From Rallus limicola (Eukaryota > Chordata > Aves > Gruiformes > Rallidae), in NCBI GenBank assembly GCA_022605955.1, contig JAKCOZ010000020.1, positions 9,847,001-9,911,000 of the forward strand: a DNA stretch of 64,000 nucleotides, read 5' to 3'. Positions within the stretch are counted from its first letter, which is position 1. Every line of letters starts with the position of its first letter. A model generated the notes under the pieces. That model was not told the origin of the DNA. It made no database searches and worked only from the letters and a program-made list of their open reading frames with translations. Position numbers and translations under genes: made by a program. Shown here piece by piece: positions 33,113-42,725 of the stretch.

Positions 33113-35095
33113 AGAATTCTTCTATCTAGACAATGATCTTCTGTCTCTTTCTGCAAAAGACCAGTACAGGGTTTGCTAATCACTCATGAGTTTACTTACC
33201 AGCCTTTCCCAGCTTAGATTCCATGATTTCTAGTACATGGAGATCATGAGGACTGAGTCTTTTGCCAAGGGTGTCTGCAGGTGGAAGCCAAATTGTCAAC
33301 TTGACTTGTCTTGATGATTGACATTGGAGAGGGCTTCCCTCTGTACAGCTCAGCTTTTGGTCATTTGCCTAATCAGCAGTGTGGACATGAGGTGAGGGTT
33401 GAGCAAAGCTCCAGTGGGGTTTTACCCTGGTCACAGGCATGGAGTGCCCCCAAGATGTGGATGCAGTAAGGATCTCCTGCACTCACTGCGGCAGGGAGCA
33501 GGAAGAAGCACTGGATGAGGGTCTGAGGTATCCCAAGCTACAGTGTGTGCCAGATTGCTGGTTTATGACCCTTGTGGCAGTCTCAAGCCATGGCTCTGCT
33601 GAGAGAGCTGGGATGACTCGGCTGTCAGCTGGTCAGACGAGGTGTCCAGTAGTTGCATCCAGGCTCAAAAGGATTGGAAGGCTCAGGGTACCCTTTGCCT
33701 ACCGTTTGGGGACAGTTGCTTTCTATCACCTTAGCCTTGTGGGTGGGCAGGAGGAAAGCACCACTTCAAGATCAGCATCTGAGACAGGGACAGGTCATCA
33801 CCCAGCCTTTCAGTACAACCCCTTCTAAAAAAGCTCCACTCCCAAACTTGTGCTGTTTTTCTGTTTAACTGTGTGACCTCCAAGAGCCCCAGCTGTGCTG
33901 GCTTAACCTGGCTTATTTCTGTGGTCTGTTTGAGCAGTTATGTTTCCTTTTCATAACTCATCTGGAGGAACATCTGACTTTCTTGAGCTTTTCATGGCAA
34001 GTTTGTCCCCTGCAGCTCTGCAGACAGGTCACACATCATGTTTGGCAGCATTAGTGAGGACGAACATGCCAGCAACAGCCCTATGGAGCCCTGTGCCCAT
34101 TTCCACCAGAGCTACAATCGCTGGCTCTGTGACAAGTTTCCTGTCCTGATTCATACTTGCTGAGTCACTTTTAATTTTATCTCTCTCTGGAGGGAAATGG
34201 CATTTGGTCTCAGATTTCATTTGTTATTATTTTTAACGTATCACAGGGTTTAATAAGTTTTGGTTCACACTTTATTTTTGCTATTAACACTCTTCCAGTT
34301 TCAGGCTGGTTGCTGCAGCAGTGTAATTATGTGTTAGGTTCTGAGCTGGAGTAGCTGTTGTTTAAATGGTTGGAATCACTTTGCTACAGCAATTCCTGTC
34401 TGTCTTTCCTTATCTCTGGCCAGTGATAGATGGTCTGGGCAGAGGTATGAGACACACACAATGCATTTGTCCAAAATGTACACTTGAAGTTCCTTCCCCA
34501 AAGTAGGAGGTTATGTATCCTGTATGTACTTTTGTGCTTGTTAGTCATGTTGCTGTTTTTTTTTCACTTCAGCAACATACAAAGCTCATATCAATTTGGT
34601 CTTAAATTATTCAGATCATGTATAGAAGATCCTATGTGGTTTTGATTTACAAAAGTGCTAATGCTGAAGGGACTTCTCTGTTGTCAACTGTGTGGGAGAG
34701 GACAGTAAAAGCCTGTTCAGATGAGTCTTGCCTGGTGATCTGGGGTGCTGAGTTTCCGTGATCCTGTGTTACTGCTGAATGGTGCTGGAGCTCAGGGAGT
34801 GAGTAGAGAGACACTTCCTTGGTTCAGTGAACCCTAGATCAGGCATATAAAGCTAAGCTGTTTCAGGAAGGCACTGTGGAATGTACCTCTGTGGTTCAGT
34901 GTGGTATATTTTTTTCAAATAGCAGTGTTTTTCTTCTTGTTAATGTTCAAGACATAAGGCACTGAATTCTAGCTCCCTTTGGGCTTGTAGCTGAGATGAG
35001 GTGGGCAGGTTTTACTGTTGCTCTCAGATAGTAGGTAAACTGCTGGAGGTGTTTAAATTGGGAATATGCTAAGCATTCAGGAGTGAAGAGCTCTG
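33113..35095. other. Noncoding stretch, no gene recognised
   Basis: A 129-codon ORF at 33439-33828 has no recognisable domain. 34200-34700 is AT-rich with short T-runs. No repeat was identified. Confidence 0.4.
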
Positions 35096-35099
35096 AGCT

Positions 35100-35185
35100 T
35101 GAGGGAAGGTGATTGGGAAGTGGAACAACTCAGCAAGTGGCAAAGCCAGGGCTGAGGTCTGTTGCAGCTTTAACACTGCACTCTG
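35100..35185 (-). repeat. MIR-type SINE relic, reverse orientation
   Basis: ACTCAGCAAGTGGCAAAGCC, then AGGGCTGAGGTCTG, then TTAACACTGCACTCTG, parallels the reverse-complement MIR 5' half (cagctagtaagtggcagagcc, gggattcgaacccaggtctg, gctcttaaccactatgctat). Confidence 0.55.
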
Positions 35186-35379
35186 TGGGGAAGAAGAGGA
35201 AGAGTGGTACTAAAAACAGATGAAAGGACAGAGAGATGGAAACAGCCAAAGGGATGGTGTTTGGGGATGGAGAGCACTCAGGCGCAAGCCCAGGGGACTG
35301 AGGTACCTCACAGATCACCCTAAGGGGCTAAAGACCTGGCTTGGCTGACGCTATCCCTCTGCCTTAACTCCAGCGAGGT

Positions 35380-35615
35380 AGATGATGGCATGTGCCAGAG
35401 CACAGAGTCCAGGTGGGAGCAGGAGGAGACCTTCTCGTCGAGGAGGCGGTCTCCTGCTGTTGCTGGCTAATGAAGACTCAGCATCTTCCCTCTCGGTCAG
35501 GACGAGAAGGGTTTTGGAAGAGCCGGTGCTGCGTGGCTCCAAGGCCGGGCCCGGAGCGATGCTGGGAGCGATGCTCTGGGAACACTCGCCCAGAGCCTGG
35601 CTACCTGCCAGCAGC
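35380..35615. promoter_or_regulatory. Small CpG cluster, candidate promoter or enhancer
   Basis: About a dozen CpGs fall in roughly 180 GC-rich bases (TCGTCGAGGAGGCGG, GAGCCGGTGCTGCG, GGCCGGGCCCGGAGCG), including two adjacent GGGAGCGATGCT units. Long frames open on both strands (109 codons minus, 90 codons plus) reflect the GC content. It is followed by a block with ACTAGTTCAAATAACTAATTG and CCATTGTTGATATAAC (SOX-like) at 35805-35885. No exon was recognised. Confidence 0.3.
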
Positions 35616-35914
35616 AGCAGCTTTTCTTTCCTGGCTAATCGCTGATAAAACAGGAAGACCTTGATCATCCCTTTTGACATGAATAACGATGTTATCTCCT
35701 GTGATGTATGACCCAGAGCCAGATAATGTCCTCTGGCAGGGCTTTTTTCTCATGAGATGTAAAATACAATGATTATGTTACAAGGGGGAGATAAAGTGGC
35801 ACAATCTTCACTAGTTCAAATAACTAATTGAAGCAGGAACTAGTGGAAATGGCTTCCTTTGTTCCCCAGCCATTGTTGATATAACAGTGCTTATAATGAA
35901 AGCCGAAACTGTTG

Positions 35915-36240
35915 CCCTCCTTTTTTTTTCTTTCCCTCCTCTCTTTGTATTTTTTTTTTCCCTTTTAAACTCAAGTGCCTCCGCTCCTGCTTCCCTCCCG
36001 CCCCGTGTCCCCGGGGGACCTGAGGACAGTGGTGATTTCTAGCAAGGGGTCCTGTTTTCCAGCAAGTCTTGTGTGTGAAAGCCAGGAGGATGAAATCAAT
36101 AAGTAGCTCTCATTCTTTGTTTCCCTAGAGGACTTTTGAGAATGGAAAAATTGAGACCAGTGCTCTCCAAACCATAATTACACTTTTTAAATTTTATTTG
36201 CTTTCTTTTTTTTTTTATTTTTTTCTTTTTGAAAGCAACA
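35915..36240 (+). repeat. Polypyrimidine and poly-T tracts
   Basis: A pyrimidine-only stretch at about 35915-35947, a T-run near 35950-35959 and a T-rich run at about 36203-36236 form an uneven low-complexity zone. CCCCGTGTCCCCGGGGG sits between them. Pyrimidine strands of this kind can adopt triplex or H-DNA structures. Confidence 0.55.
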
Positions 36241-36811
36241 AACCTAATTACCTGGCAGGGATGGTCACCAGGGGTATATTGATATTTCAGCGAGGGAACA
36301 GTACTTATCACAATTGAGTTCAAATATTAAAAAAGCACCCCATCCCCCCAGCCCGCAAAGTAGGTTGGTGTGAAAAGCAGGTAACAGGGAGGGGTAACAG
36401 CCCAGATTTACATGAGGAGCAATACTGTATGGTTGCAGTACATCATTAGCAAAGTACTGGGAGGCTTGATTCTTCACAGCCTGGTTCGATCACTAGAAGG
36501 GATGCTATGACACAGTGTCTTCCCTCTCAGGTGGGGCAAATGAGCCTCTCTTGGACAAAAATCGGCTTGAAATATGAAACAAGGATTCCTTGCTTTAAAA
36601 AAAAAAAACCAAACACATTTCTCAGGGTGGTTTGGTAATACCTATTACCCTACATAAAGACCAGTGTTACATACGGGGCTGCTGTCAGAGGCTATCTACT
36701 ATGGGCTTTACAGCTGTGGTGGGTGTTGCCCTGCTGAGGAACAGGCTGTGCTCCGATGACTCGATAACCTGGATGGATAAAGTCAATAGAGTTGTATGCT
36801 ATTGTGTGGCA

Positions 36812-36924
36812 GAGACACACGGAGAATTTAAGAGACTTGCTCATATTCCTAGATGACCATAGCATCAACGTAAGGAGATAGACTTCAGTTCTCATGACCC
36901 CTGGTACTGATGCTGTACTATCCG
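36812..36924 (-). repeat. MIR-type SINE relic, reverse orientation
   Basis: GGAGAATTTAAGAGACTTGC, then TCATATTCCTAGATG, then ACTTCAGTTCTCATGACCCC and GATGCTGTACTATCC, is collinear with the reverse-complement MIR (gagaggttaagtaacttgcc, ggtcacacagctag, attcgaacccaggcagtctg, ctatgctatactg). It is highly diverged. Confidence 0.5.
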
Positions 36925-37880
36925 ATGTCTCTCAGAATCACTGAAGTTTTATCGGGATTCATTTTATGGCACTTCATCCAATTTACGTGATGCAGACTTG
37001 TTCCAGCTCTGCTTTGTCCTTGCACTGTAGCCTCTGCAAAGCCAGAGGGTCTGCAGCTGTTGCTTTCTTCTTCCTTGGGGTCCAGTCCTGTTAAACTCAG
37101 TTCCCACCAGCTCCCACCACTGCGGAGCCGGGAAATCTTGCCTTGAGCCCAAACAGGTGAGGAAAAGCTGACCCTCAACTAGCTGAAAATCTTTAAGGGA
37201 GTGCCTGAGCTTTGGGACGCATCTGAATGACCCAGCTTTGTGTGCTATTGATGGATTATATAGATGTAAAAGGCTCGTAGGTTACCAAAGTGCTCTGAAG
37301 CTTTTGCCTCCAGGTTACATGTGATAGTGGAGCCTTTCATCTGACAAGTGGATTTGTGGTGTCTTTGGTAGGAGCTTTTTTGTTAGAGCTGTAGAAGGAT
37401 GTTTTGTTTTGACTTGCAGGTACTTACTTCCTCAGCTCGTTTGCTATCTGATGCACCTTTTTTGGACCCACGTGGGGGGAACCTGACAGCCTCTTCCCAG
37501 CAAGCAGCAGCCACCCATGACCGTGGGCTGCTTTGGTGTCTGTCAGCCTCCCTGCTGCAGAGCTTGTGTTATTTGCTATGCATTGCCATGTTTGCGTTGC
37601 TATGCTGCTTGTTGCATCTCGTCTGGTGTCTGTTACCATGTGTTTCCTTACCCCAGTGCCAGTAAGGAGATGTCTCTGAGGGGCCTGACCAGCTGAGGAC
37701 CAAGAGGTGGCAGGGTGGTGATGGGCTGTCGGGCGCTATGGTTCAGATCAGGCTAGGTGAAGGGGTGCATGAAAAGGGTGCAGGACCGGACAGACGCTGA
37801 GCGGGTTCAAAACATCTTTGAAGCTGCAGTCAAGCTCCCAAAATACCGCTGAAGCAGTGTGAGAAAGCTCAGGGTTGGGC
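36925..37880. other. Noncoding stretch, no gene recognised
   Basis: Nothing of a known family was found. An 88-codon plus-strand ORF at 37399-37665 has a hydrophobic C-terminal half but no recognised identity. Confidence 0.4.
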
Positions 37881-37884
37881 AAGA

Positions 37885-38055
37885 GCTGGGCACCTGGGTG
37901 CTATTTATGACTGAGCTACTGTGTGACCTTGAGCAGCTCACCGCACTTCTGAGTCATAGCTCTGCTTCCCTTAGCTGCAAAATGAGTCGTGCAGTAACAC
38001 CTACTTCATTCACAAGGGTATCATGCGGTGCAATTTGGTAATTAATTGCATGTAA
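37885..38055 (+). repeat. MIR-type SINE, plus orientation, best-preserved copy
   Basis: CTACTGTGTGACCTTGAGCA, GCTCACCGCACTTCTGAG, CTTAGCTGCAAAATGAGTCG, GTAACACCTACTTCATTCAC and AAGGGTATCATG follow the MIR order (gctgtgtgaccttgggcaag, tcacttaacctctctgag, catctgtaaaatgggg, aatacctacctcatagg, gttgttgtg) over most of its length. This ancient amniote SINE is long dead. Confidence 0.75.
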
Positions 38056-39839
38056 GAAAACACTTTTTCTGTGGATCAAAGACTGTAATGCAATGGTCAG
38101 ACCTTCCTAATGCTTGTGTGCAGGCCAGGAATGTGGCTGGACTCCCCAACTTCCAGAGGGTACTTTGTTCCCCCTAAGTGCAGGGGGAAATGCTTGCAGG
38201 ATTGGGAGTCCTGTGCGAAGTTTTATGAGTTACCACATGGCCACTGTGCAAATCAATTACTGTAGTAAGTCTGTAATGAGACTAACTTACAAAACAGTTA
38301 CTGATTCTACAGCGACTTGAGCAGATGCCAAAGAACGTGGCCAATAATTGGTGACCGCCTGACGGAGCCAGGGCTCCTCGGCAGCGCTCGGCACAGGGTT
38401 CCCAACTGAACCATGGATGATTCTGGAGATGGTCCGGCTTGCAAGGTCAGATTAGCTGTTGTTTTTCTAAAATACTTGTTTTGTGTCAGTCTCTGTTAGA
38501 ATCCCAGTTTAAAACCTTTCAGGTGTAAGTATAAAGCTTAAAAGCTTTTCCACAGCTCCACCCTTAAGAATGGGTTTAATCCTTTTAACAAAGCTCTGAT
38601 CTGACAGTTTATTTCGCTCTAGGCTTTAGCTTCAGTGGTTGCAGCCAAAACCTGACAAGTTCTTCTTGTTAATTCTGAATGTATTATCCAGTGACAAATG
38701 TATCTCCCACTTATATGTGACACTGAGAATGAAATGCATATGATCAAATTTCTTATAGCTGGAGTGGGGCTGGTTGTTAAGAACATCTCCATATCTTTGC
38801 AGTATGACAGTCAATCCAAGCCCATTCTTTTTCAACAGCATATCTCAGCCTAGTTTGGGACACTCATGATGGGTTGCAATCTGCTGCCATACTCTGCAAA
38901 GATTAAAGAAAGGCTAAAAATAAACCTGTCATTTTCCCTGGACATTTTCTTGTGAAATGCAGAGAAATACGTCACTAGAATGCAAACTAAATTCATATGG
39001 AATTTTTATGCTATGTTTTTTTATGGACAGATGGAGTCACTGTCGTTTCTGGTTTCTCATTTCTAAATACAGTGGTGTTATGTACAGCCTTCCACCTGAA
39101 AGCTTGTCTTGAAAGCCGAAAGGGAATAAAATGTATTTTTACAATAAAGCCAAAAAAGTTCTTAATTCTTCTCAGTTTGCCAATATACAGGGTGCAGATA
39201 ATGTATTTGATTAACTCAGCTGCTGCCTCTGTTCATAAAATATTGGCTTGCTGATGACATTTATTTTCTAGAACGTGGTTTGTATCAGAGTTGGGGTTTC
39301 TCTTTATTGCTATAGGTTTGAGCTTTTGCTAGTGATGGATTAACACGTCTGAGAGGCTGATGCCCTGACTGTGTGCAGTGGGCTGAGAGCCTAATCCCTC
39401 CACAGACTGCAGTCCTGTCACTCAGTCTTTTTTAAACTGATCTCCTCTTGCTGTCCATCTTCCGTGTGTCCATCTTCCTACTGGATCAGCAACCCTTAGA
39501 CCAGTGCAACCGCTATTTGCTTCCAGTCCTGAGCTCCATCATTATTCCTGTGCTTTCCATGGCCATGACATGCTCCCTTGAAGGTTGGTGACAGCAGAAA
39601 TGCAATGGGCCAGTCACTTCTGAGTGCGTCTCCGAAAGCAACTGCATCTTCAAAGTGCCTGTCCTGACACCTTCTGTTTTCCTCTTCCCTCTAACAGTGT
39701 GAGGAACCATGTGGTTTTTGCAAATAGATGCATGAAGGAGAAAAGCTAATGGGCAGGATGTCTCTGGCCAACACTGGTTTGAGTTGCTGCAGTCAGACGC
39801 AAGGGTGCTGGAGAAAGTCAATTTCCTGTTAAATTAACT
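38056..39839. other. Noncoding stretch, no gene recognised
   Basis: 38430-39250 is AT-rich and unremarkable. A short tandem of GTCCATCTTCC (two copies, about 39454-39478) is present. Confidence 0.4.
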
Positions 39840-40400
39840 TGGCTGTTTCTCTAAGAAAGGAGGAATTTTAATGAAAGTGCTTATTAATGGATGAGCCCAG
39901 AGGGAAGTGGATTTGTGGCGAGGCCAGAACTTTATAAAGAGAGCCTTACCTCGTAAAAGGCCACAAAAGATGCTTACAGGACTGAACTTGGTCTACTCGG
40001 GAATCGGCTGCCTGTACAGAGGGACAGTCTTCCTTTTCCCATAAAACATGCATTAAGGGTGCCAACTAAGTTGGTTCTTTTTTATACCTGTCACAAAAAC
40101 AGTGGGAGGTTTAGTTCCTGTCAAACTTTATGGGCCATTTACGAGGAGGCCTTCCCCGAAGTATTTCACAGGCCGAATAAAAATAAATGGCACTGAAAAA
40201 TTTTATAACACAATGCACAAACTGTTGTGGCAGTGGGAAAACATGTGCAGGAGACCTCTTCTCCCTCCCCTGTGCAGAGGAATTAAAATGGAATTTTAAT
40301 TATTGTAACTTTTATGGACTTTTTCATTTTCAAGCATTACTGTGGTTACCTTTGGGAGGGAGAGATCGTGCCTTTATAATGAGAAAACGTGGTGGCAGAG
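39840..40400. promoter_or_regulatory. Dense candidate conserved noncoding element
   Basis: This is a long unique block with repeated HOX/CDX-like cores (CTTTATAAAGAG, CCCATAAAAC, CTTTATGGGCC, TTTTATGGAC, CCTTTATAATG), CATTAAGGG, TTTTAATTATTG, and several preserved CpGs (TACGAGG, CCCGAAG, GGCCGAAT). It has no repeats. On the minus strand 39950-40011 has a good acceptor and GAG|GTAAGG donor around 62 open bases, but the block reads more like an enhancer than an exon. Confidence 0.33.
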
Positions 40401-41395
40401 GTGCAGCTTCGTGGCCCTGGTGAGGAGCAGCAGCTCTGCAAAGAGATAAGGAAAGCCACAGGACATGTGGATGTGATGGGGGTGGGAGGTGACATGCAGT
40501 GTTTGGGGACCTGTTGAAGCTGGGGATTGATGCCTGCTGTGCTTGGGCATGCTGCCTGGGAGGCAGCAGGGGCATGCAAGTGGCTGCTGAATCTGTAAGT
40601 CTGATTTCTCTAAAAAACCTGGGCTTAAACCTGGGAGCTTGGTTCAGGCTGCTATGGCTGTTGTGCTGCTGTGGAGGTACTTCCTCCTGTTACTTCAGTT
40701 TTCTATTCAAAAACTGGTGGACAGAAGGAAGGAGCCAGTTTCCCCCAATGCTAGGGCCAGATAAAATATTCAGAGAGGACCTTAGCGATTGAGCTTACAG
40801 TAAGGAGCCTGTTAACGGGAATAGCTGTCGTTTTTTCCTCACCAGTTTGATCCTCTGCTCCGAGCTATGGGGAGGAAAGCACTTCTGTCTGGGGAGGAGA
40901 GCAGCACCTAAATACCCGCGTGGAGAGGGAGCAGCTCTTGTGAACATTTAATAGCAACGGGTTGAGCAGTCGCTTCTGCACGAGCTGTCTCCGCTGATGG
41001 GTGTGCTTCACAGCTCGCTCCCTGAACTGTTGCACTGTTGAACTCTCTGTATCTCCATGCTGGATTTACCATACCGACAGCTTTATCGGAGGAGTGAAAC
41101 AACAGCTTGCTTCTAGGGGAAGGGAGAGGAACAACCTACCCCTCAGCAACCAAATGGGCAGCAAGCAAAGATGTTCTCCAAGTAGTTTCTCTTCCCCTCT
41201 CATGCACATGTTCTTGGCAGCCCTGCTCAGCAGGGGTCAGTGGGTTCAGGCAGCAATGCAATTACACCATCACTTCTTCAGATTGCACATTTGATAAAGA
41301 ACTAACAATTAAATCCCTTCACCAACTTTATGATTATTAGAGCTGCTACTATTTTGTTGATTTAATTTTTAATGTTTGTTTTCAATTCCCCACAA
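40401..41395. other. Noncoding stretch, no gene recognised
   Basis: No repeat or gene was recognised. A few CpGs cluster at about 40915-41095 (ACCCGCG, CAACGGG, GCACGAG, TATCGGAGG). Confidence 0.4.
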
Positions 41396-41402
41396 GACTG
41401 GT

Positions 41403-41556
41403 CAAACACTGAACCGGGGCCCAGAGAAGCTGTGGGATCTCCATCCTCAGGGATGCTCAGAACTTACTTGGATGTGGTCCTGAGCAGCCAGATCTAATCG
41501 GAGCTGCTCTGTGCACAGCAGGTTGGACCAGGGACCTCCAGCTGGTCCCTTCCTTA
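41403..41556 (+). repeat. CR1 LINE 3' region, plus orientation
   Basis: GGCCCAGAGAAGCTGTGGGA, TCTCCATCCTCAGGGATGCT, CAGAACTTACTTGGATGTGG, TCCTGAGCAGCC, GCTGCTCTGTGCACAGCAGG, TTGGACCAGGGACCTCCAGC and TGGTCCCTTCC match the well-known CR1 end (gcccagagaggttgtggagt, ctccatccttggagatactc, aaaacccgactggac, ccctgggcaacctg, ttggactagatgatctcc, aggtcccttcc). The terminal ATTCTRTGR repeats are decayed or missing. Confidence 0.92.
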
Positions 41557-42000
41557 CCACATCATGCTCTGGGTCTTCAGTCCAGGTTAGTCAGATTTGG
41601 AGCAGTTTGAATAATTTTTGGTTCTGCAGTGTCAGAGGAGTCTTGGCAAGGGCAGGCTGCGCGTCCCTCTGCCCCAACAGTGTCCTCGACTCTTCCTCTG
41701 AGGCACATCCTGCCACTCAAGGCCAGGAACAGGATCTGCGATTAGATGGATGTGGGAATCTGATTTAACCTGACAGTAAATCAGTTGTTCTGAGCCAGGG
41801 CAAGTCGGGGCAAGGGTAAGGTCTGGTTGCAGGTACTAACCTTTTGATGAGGACAGACTTAAAATGGATCAAGCCCACAGAGTCCTTTTTTTAAGTGTAA
41901 AATGAGGTTAAATGAACTTCCTCAGCATGTGGTTGTTTTGCGACTGATGGTGAAGTGCTCAGACAGTATAAAAACATGGGATAAAATCAGGAGCATCTCT
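41557..42000. other. Noncoding stretch after the CR1, nothing recognised
   Basis: No feature was identified. The sequence may include decayed flank of the CR1 insertion. Confidence 0.35.
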
Positions 42001-42175
42001 GAAGTCTTACTAAAAAACACACACACAAAAACCCTATCTTTTTTTTTTTTTTAAAGCAAGCAAACCAGGGCAAACAGGGTTTGTTTGGTTTGGGCTTGTT
42101 TTCATATCCTTTTTTGTTCCCATCCTTTTCTGCCCTTTCAAAACACAAGCTCTTTTTTTTAAAAAAAAAGTTAAT
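42001..42175. repeat. Low-complexity zone with A/T palindrome and hairpin
   Basis: In order there are an ACACAC run, a 14-bp-plus T-run, an imperfect hairpin (arms AAGCAAACC and GGTTTGGGCTT about 42058-42097, closed by CAAAC-AGG-GTTTG), and a C-T8-A9-G inverted homopolymer at 42152-42170. The structure is seen directly. Whether it does anything is unknown. Confidence 0.7.
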
Positions 42176-42570
42176 TTTTCAAGCCTCTATTAATCTGGCA
42201 GTCTGTTTTAGTGACACGTCTGAGTGATTCTCTTACTGCTGACAGGCTGAGTTTGGGTTTGCTGTGATGCTGTATCAGTTCTGGTTCAAAGTCAAGCTAT
42301 CAAACAACAGGACATGGCTTTGAAATAAGCCTCTGGGATAAACAGAGCTGTAAACCAGTGATCTCAACAACTCTGCATAACAATGTGGAGTAGAGACACA
42401 TTATTCCCCTTCTTTAAATACCTGTGGCTTCACGATTTTCATTCAAAGCTTTAGGACAGGGTTACACTAACACCGAAGATCTGGATGCTATAAAATATAC
42501 AAATATCCAGTTGCTTTCTAGCTTGGGTGTCAGGCTAGTAATGTCACACAAAGGCCATTGTACGCCAGAT
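42176..42570. other. Noncoding stretch, nothing recognised
   Basis: Unique moderately AT-rich DNA without motif clusters or repeats that I can name. Confidence 0.4.
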
Positions 42571-42574
42571 GAGA

Positions 42575-42725
42575 CCAACTAGATTCATTTAATTTTTAAT
42601 TTGTTCTCAGTAACATCAAAGAAACTAAGATGCTGTTGATCTTCCTACTCTGAATAAGACGTCTGCTAACAGGGAGGTGTGAGGGAAGGAGCTGCCCATT
42701 AAAAGATTTTAATTAAGTGAAAGTG
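42575..42725. promoter_or_regulatory. AT-rich block resembling a conserved noncoding element
   Basis: ATTCATTTAATTTTTAATTTG, split as ATTCATTTAATT and TTTAATTTG, plus AACATCAAAGAAAC (TCF/LEF-like ATCAAAG) and AAAGATTTTAATTAAGTG, lie in unique CpG-poor DNA. Inferred only. Confidence 0.2.

Noticed and set aside
36481..36500. GGTTCGATCACTAG as a tRNA B box
   Set aside because: No A box at the right distance and no cloverleaf can be folded around it.
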